DNA from: Bremerella cremea
GTDB taxonomy: Bacteria; Planctomycetota; Planctomycetia; Pirellulales; Pirellulaceae
Assembly (NCBI RefSeq): GCF_003335505.1
Contig: NZ_QPEX01000010.1
Location: forward strand, 1,364,001 to 1,428,000
Direction: 5' to 3'
DNA: 64,000 nucleotides
Numbering within the stretch: position 1 is the stretch's first letter; every line of letters starts with the position of its first letter. A program made the translations under genes and the position numbers. The notes beneath the pieces were generated by a model. It worked only from the letters and a program-made list of their open reading frames with translations. It searched no databases and was not told the DNA's origin. Shown in pieces: positions 17,479-28,400 of this stretch.

Positions 17479-18432
17479 ATGTCACGCTGGTTCTATTTTG
17501 CTTCCTTGACGATCGCTGTCTTCCTTTCTTCCGTTAGTTATACGGTGGCTGGCCCTTATCGTTTGGTAATGCAAGGAAACGACAAACTGGCGATCGTCGA
17601 TCAAGATGGGAAGATTGAGTGGGAAATGCCTTGGGGTGGAATTCATGATATTCACGTGCTCGACAACGGCCACATCATGGTCCAACAAGGCGCTGCCAAA
17701 ATTGCGGAAATCGATCCGCAGACCAAGCAAGTGGTTTGGTCCTACGATTCCGCCCAAAGCAATGGCAACGCAGGAACGCGAATTGAAGTTCACGCGTTCC
17801 AACCTTTGGAAGATGGTCGTGTCATGATTGCTGAATCTGGCCGAGGACGAATCATCGAGATCGATCGAAACGGCAAATTGCTCAAGGAAATTCCCCTCAA
17901 ACGAAATCAACCGAATGCCCACTCCGATACCCGCTTGGTTCGTAAGTTAGACAACGGTAATTACTTGGTCGCCCAAGAAAACGATGGCTTCATTCGTGAG
18001 TACGACGGGCAAGGCAAGATCGTCTGGGAATACGAAGTCCCGATGTTCGGCCAGGAGCCTCGTGGTGGACACGGTCCCGAAGCTTTCGGCAACAAGGCTT
18101 TCAGTGCGATGCGACTGGCCAATGGAAACACGTTGATTGCCACCGGCAACGGGCATAGCGTAATTGAAGTGACTCCGGAGAAAGAAATCGTTTGGAAACT
18201 TACCCAAAACGAACTTCCCGGGATCACGTTGGCCTGGGTTACCACGTTGGAAGTGCTACCCAACGGAAACTACATGATTGGCAACTGCCACGCTGGCCCA
18301 GAAAACCCTCTGCTCGTTGAGATCGATCCGAAAACCAAAGAAGTGGTGTGGACCTTCGATCGCTATGATACTTTCGGCAACTCAGCACCGAACTCGCAAT
18401 TGCTCGATGTCGAAGGAGAAGTGGTTCGCTAA
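17479..18432 (+). CDS. Secreted PQQ-like beta-propeller repeat protein
   Basis: This 317-residue exported protein has a signal peptide of about 24 residues (MSRWFYFASLTIAVF start, cleavage near YTVAG). The mature part is made of repeated propeller blades with the recurring pattern 'D..GKIVWEYEVP' and 'LDNGNYLVAQENDG' or 'LPNGNYMIGN'. These Trp-containing strands are typical of PQQ-like or arylsulfotransferase-like propellers. No catalytic residues are evident. Such proteins are abundant in planctomycetes and usually have no assigned role. The gene is monocistronic, with a promoter candidate upstream and a terminator right after it. Confidence 0.8.
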   Translation: MSRWFYFASLTIAVFLSSVSYTVAGPYRLVMQGNDKLAIVDQDGKIEWEMPWGGIHDIHVLDNGHIMVQQGAAKIAEIDPQTKQVVWSYDSAQSNGNAGTRIEVHAFQPLEDGRVMIAESGRGRIIEIDRNGKLLKEIPLKRNQPNAHSDTRLVRKLDNGNYLVAQENDGFIREYDGQGKIVWEYEVPMFGQEPRGGHGPEAFGNKAFSAMRLANGNTLIATGNGHSVIEVTPEKEIVWKLTQNELPGITLAWVTTLEVLPNGNYMIGNCHAGPENPLLVEIDPKTKEVVWTFDRYDTFGNSAPNSQLLDVEGEVVR

Positions 18433-18455
18433 GTGTGACTTAGCACCCAGGCACG

Positions 18456-18485
18456 AAAGGGGCGTACCCTCTGCCCCTTTTTCTC
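18456..18485 (+). terminator. Intrinsic terminator after the propeller gene
   Basis: AAAGGGGC pairs with GCCCCTTT around a 9-base loop, and the second arm runs into TTC. It lies 24 bases after the stop codon. Confidence 0.75.
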
Positions 18486-18510
18486 ACCATTCAATCACCT
18501 AGTTTTAGAA

Positions 18511-19533
18511 CTAAGGTGATTGTCCATGGTCTGGCAAGATCGGCGAGTCCCAGTCTTGAAGCTCGGCCGGTTTCACACCTTTTCGGTATCCGCCAAAGCG
18601 AAAGGTTACCGGCTGATAAGGGCCTACGAAACCAATCGCTAAATCTGGCGTAATTTCGTCTTCCAAGCCCACCCCCCAGAGGCAACCGTTAATCATCATG
18701 CGACGGAATCCATCGTTGAGTAGATCTTCCGATGCGCCATAGGTGGTGGTAAAGACACGTCCCTGCTTGCCTGATTCGGATTGGTAATGTCGTACCCAAA
18801 CACCTGGGCATGGCTTTTTTCCTTCTGCCACCGGCGAATCAGGTTTCATACCGGCAAGTGGCTGCGCCATGGCCAACACTTCGCAATCTTCCCTTGGCTC
18901 GGTCCAGTAGCCACCCGATTGCACCCAAGCATTTTGAACGCCGCGCAAGATTGGATGATCTTTCTCGGCAGGTACGATGTCTAACCGGGTACTCATCACG
19001 TGATTCTTGCCATAGTGCCCGGCCCAGGTTTCTCCTAAGATTTGTCGACCAAAGCCCAACTTGAAATCTTCTCCTTCGTAGTTGTAGCTAAAGCGGGCAA
19101 ACTCTGATTTCGCTGGAATATTAAAAGCGTGTGTTGACGTTCGCATGCCGACAACGGGGCCACCACGCTTCAAGTAGTCGACTACCGGCTGCATCTGCTC
19201 TTGGGGAAAATCTTGAAATCGCAGAAAGACGACCATCAGGTCTGCCGACTCTAAAGCCTCGGTCCCTGGCATATAGCTAGAACCAGGTACTATTTCGCCA
19301 GACTTCTTATCAAGCGAAAACAAGACGGTGCATTTGAACCCATGCCGCTTCGCCAGAATACGTGCCATGGCCGGTAAGGATTCCTCTGAACGATACTCAT
19401 GATCGCCTGCTAAAAAGACAATATGCTTGCCGTGTCCGACACCTGATTCTCCTTCATAAACCAATGGATTGGCTGATAAGGATGGAGAGATACAGAACAA
19501 GATCAACAAAACCAAGCAGCGAATAGGAGCCAT
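18511..19533 (-). CDS. Exported ThuA-like domain protein
   Basis: This 340-residue protein carries a ThuA-like (class I glutamine amidotransferase-like) fold. The family is named for trehalose utilisation but is mostly uncharacterised. The start at 19533 gives a good signal peptide (MAPIRCLVLLILFCISPSLSA); the longer frame would add 19 residues without a better signal. Features include VFLAGDHEYRSEE near the N-terminus, a 'GGPVVGMRTSTHAF' turn in place of the catalytic nucleophile elbow, and a C-terminal KQGRVFTTTYGASED segment. Many planctomycete genomes carry it beside cytochrome and DUF1552/1592 genes, as here. A role in carbohydrate breakdown is inference. Confidence 0.82.
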   Translation of the reverse strand: MAPIRCLVLLILFCISPSLSANPLVYEGESGVGHGKHIVFLAGDHEYRSEESLPAMARILAKRHGFKCTVLFSLDKKSGEIVPGSSYMPGTEALESADLMVVFLRFQDFPQEQMQPVVDYLKRGGPVVGMRTSTHAFNIPAKSEFARFSYNYEGEDFKLGFGRQILGETWAGHYGKNHVMSTRLDIVPAEKDHPILRGVQNAWVQSGGYWTEPREDCEVLAMAQPLAGMKPDSPVAEGKKPCPGVWVRHYQSESGKQGRVFTTTYGASEDLLNDGFRRMMINGCLWGVGLEDEITPDLAIGFVGPYQPVTFRFGGYRKGVKPAELQDWDSPILPDHGQSP

Positions 19534-19729
19534 ACGAAGAACCGTGACAGTAGAAGGGAGCATTTGAGGTAGGAAGTAAAGCGTTGCCAATACAGCTGTA
19601 GGCTTACCTTAGCAATCCTGATTGATTTGCTCGTGCGAACAGCTATCAGACAACGGCATTGTACCGACTCGACAGCAAGAATGCGCTGCCGGAGACAAGA
19701 TGGGCCCAGCGCAACAATGGCAACACAAA

Positions 19730-21007
19730 TTAAACAAAATCGAGCCCGGTCAGCGTACTGTTGCCGGACGAGAACTGATCTGTTTCCAAACCCAAGAACT
19801 GCAAGTAGCTAACCAACAAGTTGCAAAGTGGCGGTGCTTTTTCTGGGTCGAAGGCCAAATGCTGCCCATGACGGAAATGGCCTCCTGCGGCCAGGATGGG
19901 TAGATTTGAGTTGTTATGACTCGATGCATTCCCGAGGCTCGATCCAAACATAATGGCCGTCTGATCCAAGAGGCTACGATCCCCTTCCTTCGCATTCTCC
20001 AGTTTCCGGAGTAGTTCTGCCAACAAACGCATTTCTTCGAATTCAATAATCGAAAGCATCGCTATTTTGTCGGGGTCACGCCCATGATGACTAAGATTAT
20101 GCCAGCCGTCATTGACGCCTTTAAGCTGTACTACTTCGTTTCCGCCGGGTCCCATCAATGTGATTAAACGCGTTGAATCGGTTTGAATTGCCAGGAAAAT
20201 CATTTCGTACATCAAACTCAAACGCTCGGTTAGCATCGAGACGTCTTTGACATCATCAGGCACCTTCCGATCCACATGTGGCTTGGAACGTTTGGCCCAA
20301 TCCTCGGCCAGGACCAACCGCTGCTCCAATTCGCGAACACTCGTAAGATATTGATCGAGCGTTTGATTGTCTTCCTTACCAATGTTTTTGTTGATGCTAC
20401 GTGTTTGATCTTGCACCAAGTCCATGATGCTTTGGCCATCCTCGGTGCGCCGCATTTGCTTCTCTTTTTCTTGGGGGCTTCCATCGAGAAAGAGTTTGCT
20501 AAACAACTTAGCTGGGCTTCGCTCAGCAGGAATCTTCACACCACTTCGTGTGTAGGACAAACTGCTTGATCCCACTGCCAGGGTCAGTGACCCAAAGCGA
20601 GTTTTGAAGCCGATTTGCTCTGCGGCTAATTGATCTACAGAAATTGTATTCTGAAAACTGGGTTGTCCGGGATGAGCAGCCCCGGTTAGAAAACTCGTTT
20701 CCGCGCTGTGTCCACCATCGACATTGGGGTGCTTTAGCCCTGAGATCACGGTGAACTTATCACGCAGGCCTTCCATTGGTTTAAGGTAGGGCGAGATTTG
20801 ATAGCCCCGTCCAGATGTTTGCGGAAAGAAGTTGGGGGTATGAATCCCGAGTGGAGCGCTAATGGCCAGCAAGCGTCGCACATCGGTGGCCTCGGCAGAA
20901 CTTCCGTCGGCAAATAATCGCGAAGCCCCCATACTCCCTAAAAGCGGCAAGCCGATAGAGACTCCAGCGGTCCGTAAAAAAGATCGGCGAGTGAGGCGGC
21001 TACGCAC
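19730..21007 (-). CDS. DUF1552 family Tat-exported protein
   Basis: This 425-residue protein has an intact frame. The N-terminus is a twin-arginine signal (R7-R8 in TRRSFLRTAGVSIGLPLLG). The body matches the DUF1552 pattern: SAPLGIHTPNFFP, GLKHPNVDGGHSAE, a long helical middle, MGPGGNEVVQLKGVNDGWHNLSHHG and a C-terminal GGHFRHGQHLAF. These elements resemble the alkaline-phosphatase-like DUF1501 group. The function is unknown. In planctomycetes it nearly always travels with a DUF1587/1592/1588/1585 cytochrome, which is the broken gene directly upstream here (36 bases away on the same strand). Confidence 0.88.
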   Translation of the reverse strand: MRSRLTRRSFLRTAGVSIGLPLLGSMGASRLFADGSSAEATDVRRLLAISAPLGIHTPNFFPQTSGRGYQISPYLKPMEGLRDKFTVISGLKHPNVDGGHSAETSFLTGAAHPGQPSFQNTISVDQLAAEQIGFKTRFGSLTLAVGSSSLSYTRSGVKIPAERSPAKLFSKLFLDGSPQEKEKQMRRTEDGQSIMDLVQDQTRSINKNIGKEDNQTLDQYLTSVRELEQRLVLAEDWAKRSKPHVDRKVPDDVKDVSMLTERLSLMYEMIFLAIQTDSTRLITLMGPGGNEVVQLKGVNDGWHNLSHHGRDPDKIAMLSIIEFEEMRLLAELLRKLENAKEGDRSLLDQTAIMFGSSLGNASSHNNSNLPILAAGGHFRHGQHLAFDPEKAPPLCNLLVSYLQFLGLETDQFSSGNSTLTGLDFV

Positions 21008-21043
21008 TTCTTATCCTTGGGGAAAATTGAAATCACTCAAAAA

Positions 21044-23475
21044 TTACGGAGCAACGAATAAATCACTCGCCACCACGGCATGAATCATTGACTTCAAGCC
21101 ATAGTCCTGCTGGGCAGACTCGGCGACAATTTGATTTACCGTGTCACGCTGCGCCAGTCCGATACGCCGACCAGTTGCGTAATTTAGAAGCTTCTCGGCA
21201 ATTACCCGCTTCACGAAAACGTCGTCGTCCAAAAGGCATTTGCGAAATCCATCAAAGTTCGAGAACTTGCGACCATCAGGTAAATCGTAAGCTGAAATCA
21301 CCCGCGGACCTGACAGATAGGCGACATTTTTGCCTTTCTTTCCTTCGACGATCACCCGGTATCGCATCCTACGTCCACCGATCGCATCGAATTCCTCTAG
21401 TGCCAAACCTGCCGGATCGATTCTCTTATGGCAACTGGCACAGTATGGGTTATTGCGATGCTGTTCAAGCTGGAGACGAACGGTGGTTGCTCCACGAATA
21501 TCTGGTTCCACGGCAGGAACCCCAGGCGGAGGTGGAGGAGCCGGACGACCGAGCAGCTTGTCCGCTACCCACACACCACGAATCACTGGAGATGTCGTTG
21601 TCCCGTTTGCGGTCACCTTCATTACGCTGGCCTGCGAAAGCACGCCTCCACGTAATAAATCGGAAGGGATAGGCACCTTTTGAAAATGCTCGTGCCCTTC
21701 GACCTTGGGCAAGCCATAGCGAGCGGCCAGGCGCCGATCAAGGTATCCGTAATGTTCCGCGAGCCGCTGATTCAGAAAGGTCCAGTCCGAATCGACAAAG
21801 TTCATGACATTTAGATCTTCCCGCAATACATGTTAAAAGAAAAGTCTCGTTTCCTCCTTCATCGCTTCCAACAAAAGCGGATCAAATTCTGGATAGAGAC
21901 GCATGTCGGGCGTCGTAAACTCGAGGTCGTACAAATCAAGCCACTGCCCCGTAAAGTCGTTCACGAAGGTTTCGATCTTCGGATCTGCGATCATCCGTTC
22001 GACTTGAGCTTGCCGTACCGCAGGATCCTTTAGTTTCCCTTCTGCAGCCAGTTGCAACAGTTCTTCATCGGGCATGGTCGACCAAAGAAAGTAAGACATT
22101 CGCGAAGCAATCGCGTAATCGTCCACAACCGGTTCGCTGTTAAGCAACAGAAATTGAGGTGAACAGAGGACGGCGGTAATGCCACTACGCACGGCTTCCT
22201 CAAAAGTTCGCCCCGAAGCAAGCCGATCCTTGGCCAGCTTAATAAAGGGAATCATCTGCTCTTCGGCAACAGGTCGACGATAAGCACGAGGAATGAACTC
22301 TCGCAAAATCCGTTCGATATCGGCTTCTGGTTGGGAAGAGTCAACGACATGATTCTTAACACCTTTTCGGTGTCGCATCCAAATCGCCTCTTCTTCCTTC
22401 ATTTGAATCGATGCAACATCCCCAAACAGTTTCTTGGTCGAATCAGAAGGAAAACTTTGATCAAGCGGGCCGTAGGTTTACGCCCAAACAATCCCAACCC
22501 CCGGCCTCTGTTCGTGCTTATCTCGCCAGGTGACATGCTCAGGCCAAATTCGGGGCAGAACGTAGATCGTATCTCCCTCTGCGAACTTACAGGTAAACTC
22601 GATTATCCGAGGTTCTTTTGAAGTTCCCGTAACATCAAAATTCCCTATAAACTCTCGTGTATCCCCTCGAAACAGAGCCCCCTCATAAATGGCAACAGCA
22701 AGTGTTCGATCCCCCGGATTATGCGGCCACACGGCAATACGGCACCGATAGACGCCATCTTCGATGGGATTAACTGGGTCGAGCCGAGCTGGAGGCCAGC
22801 CAGGAGTAAACTTAACGAACGAATTGTCAATTTCGATGACGCCTCCCTTTTTCTTACGCACCGAATCGATATTCTCAGAAACCGACATCAAATCAGTCCG
22901 GCGAATCTCCGCCGGCAGGGGAGCGTAACGTCGAATTGCCGCATCGAAGGCAACGTTTGCGGCCTCCAAATATTGTTCAATTAAAACCGAAGAAAAGCTG
23001 AGCCCATCCGTCCCTTTATCAAAGCCTTGCACTTTCCCATCTTCGGGCAACAGATCGGCTAAAGGGACATCGATTCCCAGCAGGTCATGAACCGTATTCT
23101 CGTATTCCAGCCGATTCAGTCGGCGCAAAGCAATGGGCTGCGGATTTGCCTGGGCGATTACATGAACAACTTGCTCAACCCAGGCCTGCTTTTCGGAGTC
23201 CTCGGGTTGGTCCTGATAATCTGGTGGCATTTCGCCCCGTTCGACGGTGTCGACTACGCGTTTCCAGACGTGAGCGGTGACGTGCTCGTTGGAAGGGAAT
23301 TCAAGCGTATCGAGGCGAATCTTGGCTTCCTGAGTCTCGGCACCGTGACACTCCACACAATGCGTCTCAAGAAACAGGCGTACCTCTTGTTGCTCGTCAG
23401 CTTGAGCACGGGCGCATAGCAAGATTAGGGCAGAAAGCCCCCCAGCAAAGCAGGCGTAAATCGGTGTATTCTCAT
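21044..23475 (-). pseudogene. DUF1592-type planctomycete cytochrome gene, interrupted by one frameshift and two in-frame TAA codons
   Basis: One gene is spread over three open stretches. The domain order is right for the family: a haem motif C-V-E-C-H, DUF1587 (RLNRLEYENTVHDLLG), then DUF1595/1592 (REFIPRAYRRP), DUF1588 and DUF1585 (CASCHKRIDPAGLALEEFD, a second CxxCH). The frame is interrupted by TAA at 22478-22480 and TAA at 21833-21835. Both are in the same frame as the flanking codons, and both stand where glutamate would fit (WA-stop-TYGPL and LFF-stop-HVLRED). The likely ATG is at 23475 (MRIHRFTPALLGG), seven bases after a TATACT box, but its frame is lost at a six-G run (23438-23443). 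One extra G would restore a signal peptide and the whole frame. Sequencing error, decay or recoding cannot be told apart here. Confidence 0.82.
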
Positions 23476-23482
23476 ACGAACT

Positions 23483-23512
23483 AGTATAGCAGAGGGATCC
23501 TTGCGAGACCAA
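23483..23512 (-). promoter_or_regulatory. Putative promoter of the DUF1592 gene, near-leaderless
   Basis: On the minus strand TTGGTC and TATACT are 18 bases apart, and the ATG at 23475 begins about eight bases after the -10 box. The transcript would therefore be nearly leaderless, which fits the lack of a ribosome binding site. Confidence 0.4.
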
Positions 23513-23635
23513 AACGCTCACCAGCGAGAATTCGCCCTCAATCCCTATGCCCATAGACTGCAATAGGTTACACCGAGCCTATCTCCTCAGATTGATCGAG
23601 CCTGAATATCGAATCCTGTACCGGACACTCTGCGA

Positions 23636-25072
23636 TTAGCACTCGCTGATATTCACCGCCAAGCCGCCGCGCGAGGTCTCTTTATAGCGAGACGACATAT
23701 CAGCCCCGGTCCGCTTCATGACGCGAATCACCCGATCGAGCGACACGAAGTGCGATCCATCGCCTCGCAAAGCCAGCCGGCAAGCATTAATTGCTTTGAC
23801 CGCCCCCATCGCGTTGCGTTCGATGCAAGGTACTTGGACAAGCCCCTTGATGGGATCACAGGTTAGCCCAAGATTGTGCTCCATTCCAATTTCGGCCGCT
23901 TCTTCCACCTGACGCGGATTTCCTCCTCGGACTTCCGTGAGTGCACCTGCGGCCATGCTGCAAGCCACCCCCACTTCTCCCTGACAGCCAACTTCCGCGC
24001 CTGAGATGGAAGCGTTTTTCTTATACAGAGCGCCAATGGCCGCCGCCGTGAGCAGAAATTGCTGAATCTTCTCTGGCGTTGATTCAGGACAGAATCGATC
24101 GAAATAGCATAGCACGGCCGGAATAATGCCAGCCGCCCCATTCGTAGGCGCCGTGACAACGCGTCCGCCAGCTGCATTTTCTTCGTTCACAGCAATCGCG
24201 TAGAGATCGACCCAATCAAGAATATTAAGTGGATCGCGCATGTTTGCTTCCGGTCGCTCGGAAAGCGTTTGAAACAAACTCGGCGCACGACGACGCACAT
24301 TCAGGCCACCTGGTAAGATGCCTTCGTTACGGCACCCCCTCTCCACGCAAGCTTGCATCGCCTCCCAAATCCTCTGCAAGCCAGCCCGAATCTCGGCCTC
24401 CGAGCGAAAAGCCTTTTCGTTTTCCCAGGCAATCTGGCTAATGCCACAGCGATTTTCTTCTGCTAGTTTCAGCAGTTCCGCCGCTGAATTGAAAGGAAAC
24501 GGCACCGCCGAAGCGGGATGCTCAATCGCTTTCCCCTCGAATCCTTCCTGAATCACGAAACCGCCGCCGATCGAAAAGTAAGTTGCCTCTGCCAGCGGCT
24601 GATCCGCTTCATGCGAGGCCCAAGCGCGAAATCGCAGCGTGTTGGGATGCCCTTGGGGAAACGTCTTGCGATGAAAATGCAGATTCTCTTTCTCGATAAA
24701 CGGAATCCAACGTTTGCCCGCGAGGAATAACTGATGCTGTTCGCGAATAACCTTCAGCTTACCGGCGACCGCAGCGGGATCGATTTCGTCCGGCACCTCG
24801 CCCTGCAACCCCATCAACACGGCAATATCGGTGGCATGGCCAATTCCGGTTAGGGCAAGTGAGCCATATAAATCCACTTCGACCTTAACGACTAGGTCGA
24901 TTTGATTCTTCTGCTTTAATTCCGTCAGGAACATTTCAGCTGCTCGCATCGGTCCAACACTGTGCGAACTGGAAGGCCCAATGCCGATCTTGAACAAATC
25001 GAACACGCCCACGAAGGGATGTTCCACATGGCCTTCTGAGGAAGAAGTTGTTTGAACAGACTTAGAAGGCAC
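23636..25072 (-). CDS. sdaA: L-serine ammonia-lyase (single-chain, iron-sulfur)
   Basis: This 478-residue enzyme deaminates L-serine to pyruvate and ammonia with a 4Fe-4S cluster. The N-terminal beta domain begins [23 protein letters not shown], a family signature. The C-terminal alpha domain includes [32 protein letters not shown] and the tail [10 protein letters not shown] with the terminal cysteine. Cysteines in [10 protein letters not shown] and [12 protein letters not shown], plus the end cysteine, fit the known cluster and tail ligands. The length is slightly above the E. coli enzymes (about 454) because of a 20-residue N-terminal extension. There is no operon partner. Confidence 0.95.
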   Translation of the reverse strand: MPSKSVQTTSSSEGHVEHPFVGVFDLFKIGIGPSSSHSVGPMRAAEMFLTELKQKNQIDLVVKVEVDLYGSLALTGIGHATDIAVLMGLQGEVPDEIDPAAVAGKLKVIREQHQLFLAGKRWIPFIEKENLHFHRKTFPQGHPNTLRFRAWASHEADQPLAEATYFSIGGGFVIQEGFEGKAIEHPASAVPFPFNSAAELLKLAEENRCGISQIAWENEKAFRSEAEIRAGLQRIWEAMQACVERGCRNEGILPGGLNVRRRAPSLFQTLSERPEANMRDPLNILDWVDLYAIAVNEENAAGGRVVTAPTNGAAGIIPAVLCYFDRFCPESTPEKIQQFLLTAAAIGALYKKNASISGAEVGCQGEVGVACSMAAGALTEVRGGNPRQVEEAAEIGMEHNLGLTCDPIKGLVQVPCIERNAMGAVKAINACRLALRGDGSHFVSLDRVIRVMKRTGADMSSRYKETSRGGLAVNISEC

Positions 25073-25418
25073 AGTGTTTTCCTAGCAACCGAGTGAAGAC
25101 GAGCGTCTAGGAATTGTTGCTTATCGCGCAGAGCTCGTGAAGGGGAAATTAGGTCCATTCCGCATGGTTCACGGAATATTCTCGGTATCGATATTCTCAT
25201 TAGTGAAAACAAGGTGCTCTTCCTGCGTCGTCAAGCGAAGGAAGTTAATCACTCCGATCAGCATCTCGATGATTGCCCGACAGCCATTTATAGCCGCCAA
25301 AAAAACGTTTTAAACGATTCCTTGGCGGCTCTGGTCCCGAGCAGTTTTAGCAGTTACGATAAAACCTCCTACCTAACGTCAGTCCTCGCTGCGACAACCT
25401 CCTACCATTCTTGAAACA
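25073..25418. other. 346-bp intergenic region with an inverted repeat
   Basis: No gene is seen. AGCCGCCAA (25292-25300) and TTGGCGGCT (25322-25330) form a perfect 9-bp inverted repeat around a 21-base AT-rich spacer, which itself contains CGTTT/AAACG. It lies about 90 bases ahead of the giant cytochrome gene and may be an operator or leader hairpin. Confidence 0.45.
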
Positions 25419-28400
25419 ATGGCATCCATGAGAACTCTTATCCTTGCGATCCTCGCATCGGTCAGCGTTTTGATATCGTCCGATATTCACGCCCAAACCT
25501 TAAAGCTGAAAGAGGGAGATCACATCTCTTTTATCGGCAACACCACTGCCGACCGCATGCAGCACCATGCCTGGCTCGAAACCTACATTCATGCATTGCA
25601 TCCTGAGTTAGAACTCACGTTTCGCAACTTAGCGTTTCCTGGCGACGAACTGAAACTTCGCCCGCGTGAAGACAACTTTGGCAATCCTGATCAATGGCTA
25701 ACCAAGAACGAAACAGACGTTGTTTTCGCTTTCTTCGGCTACAACGAAGCACTTAAAGGGCCCCAGGCCGTTGACGGTTTCAAGAAAGATCTGGCCGAAA
25801 CAATCGACGGCATGCTCAGCCAAAAATACAACGGCGAGTCCGCCCCCCAGATCGTGATGTTCTCTCCTATCGCGCACGAGAACCTCTACAATCGCCACTT
25901 GCCCGATGGTTCGCAAAACAATCCGAACTTGAAGCTTTACACCGAGGCGATGAAAGAGGTCTGCGAAAAGAAGGGGGTTCTATTCGTCGACCTATTCACA
26001 CCAACGCAAAAGCTATACGCCGACGCAAAAACCCCGCTGACCATGAACGGCATCCACTTGCTTGAGCATGGGAACCAAGCAGTGGCGGAAATTATTGTCC
26101 CGCAGCTGTTCGGCAAGCCAGCTCCCGATGCCTCCTCGCGAGAGATCGCGAAGCTGCGAGATGCTGTTTTAGACAAGAACTACTATTGGTTCAGCCGATA
26201 TCGCGTCGTCGATGGCTACAACGTTTTCGGCGGGCGTTCTAAGCTGGCTTGGTTCGGCCAATCGAATGCCGACGTCATGAAACGCGAGATGGAGATCTTC
26301 GACGTCATGACCGCCAACCGCGATGCTCGCGTCTGGGCGATTGCGCAAGGGGGCGATTTGGAAGTTAAAGATGACAACATTCCCGAAGAGCTTATCGTCA
26401 AATCGAATCGAGAAGGCGACTTAGCCGACGGACGCTTCTCTTATAACACCGCCGAAGAAGGACTTAAAAAGCTAACTCTTCACGACGGACTGGAAGCGAA
26501 CGTTTTTGCCTCGGAAGAAATGTTCCCGGAACTGATTAACCCAGTGCAAATGGCGGTTGATCCGAACGGACATCTGTATGCCTCGGTCTGGCCGAGCTAT
26601 CCCCACTGGAATCCGACCCAGCCCCGCACCGACCGAATCGTTTGCCTCCCAGACGACAACCAAGATGGCGTAGCCGATCGTTGTGTTGTCTTCGCCGATG
26701 GCCTGAACAGTGTGACGGGGTTCGAGTTCTGGGGTGGCGGTATGTTGGTCGCCTCGCTTCCGGAATTGTGGTTCTTAAAAGACACCGATGGCGACTTGAA
26801 AGCCGACGTCAAGATTCGCGTGCTACAAGGTCTTTCCAGTGCCGACTCGCACCACTCCGCCAACGCGATGGTGCTTGGCCCAGATGGCTGGCTCTACTGG
26901 TCGCGTGGTGTGTTCAATGTCGCCACGATGGAAACACCTACCCACACCTATCGTTCGACACAAACCGGGGTGCATCGTTTCAACCCGCGTACTTTTGAAA
27001 TGGAATTCCATTATCCCATCGGCCCCAATCCTCATGGCGACGTATTCGATCGTTGGGGCTATCAGTTTGCCAACGACGGGACCACCGGCACCGGTTCTTA
27101 CGTGAATATTGGCAAGGGAATCGGGAACAAGCAGTGGTTCGAGAAACGGGTACGTCCGGTCGCCGCTACTGGAATCCTTTCCAGCAGCCACTTCCCGGAA
27201 GAACTACAGGACAATTTTCTAATCTGTAACTGCATCGGCTTCCTCGGCGTGCTCAATCACGAAGTGCAATACGATGGAGCCGATATTACCTGTAAGGAAG
27301 TCGAACCGATCTTGGTCTCTTCCGATCCCAACTTCCGCCCGAGCGATGTTGAAATTGGCTCGGATGGTGCGCTGTATGTCGCCGACTGGGCGAACGCGCT
27401 GATCGGTCACATGCAACATAACATGCGTGACCCAAACCGTGATCATCAACATGGTCGTATCATCCGGGTAACCGCCGCCGGGCGTCCGCTGTTGGAACCA
27501 GTTCGCTTAAAAGACAAACCGCTGCCGGAAGTCCTCGACGCGTTTTACGCGAAAGACAATGCGACTCGCTATCGGGCTCGCATCGAACTAAGTGGTCGTG
27601 ATTCGGAAGAAGTTCAAGCCGCGATTGCCGAGTTTATTGCCGCCAAAGACATTAATAATCCAGACGACGCCCAGGCCATGCTCGAGTGCTTATGGGTTCT
27701 AGAAGAACATCGGCTACCGAACGTCGATTTGGTAAAGAAGGTCTACCAGGCAGCCGAACCTCGTGTTCGCGCGGCATCTATTCGTACGCTGGGACACTGG
27801 GCCGATACTGCGGAAGACTGGCAAGACTTACTGCTTGCCGCTGCTGCAGACGAATCTCCATTGGTTCGCGCTGAAGCGATAAAGTCTGCCGTGGAATTCC
27901 ACAATGGTGCCTCAGCCGAAGTGATCTTCGAAGCCGCAACGCACCCGCTGGATCCCGAATTGAACAATATCTTGAAGTATGCACGCAGCCGAATCGATGT
28001 CGACCAGATGATTGTCGAGGCGATTCGCTCAGGACGTAAACTATCGCCAGCAGCGACAAGCTATGCGTTAGAGAAGGCCAGCACCGATTTGCTGCTAAAG
28101 CTTGACCGAACAGAAGCGGTCTACCGGGCAATACTCAGCCGAGCTGGCGTTGCACCGCAATACCGGTTGGAAGCACTACAGGCTCTGGCCTCGCAAGCAG
28201 GCAACCGCTCTGTAGTCGCAGAACTGCTGAGCTGGATCTCGAAAGCGGAACAGGAAAACCTCGCCAGCTTAAACGATTTGACCCAACTACTGGCCCAACC
28301 GAGTCCTGCCGAACTGGCGAATGCTTCAGCAGAACTGGCCAAGCTGGCCGCCACCACCAAAACGCCATTAGTTCGTCGTGCGGTTTACAGCAGTTGGATC

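Noticed and set aside
21044-23475. Stop codon reassignment as the cause of the in-frame TAA codons
   Set aside because: Many intact genes in the window end with TAA, so the code is standard; the lesions are local to one gene.
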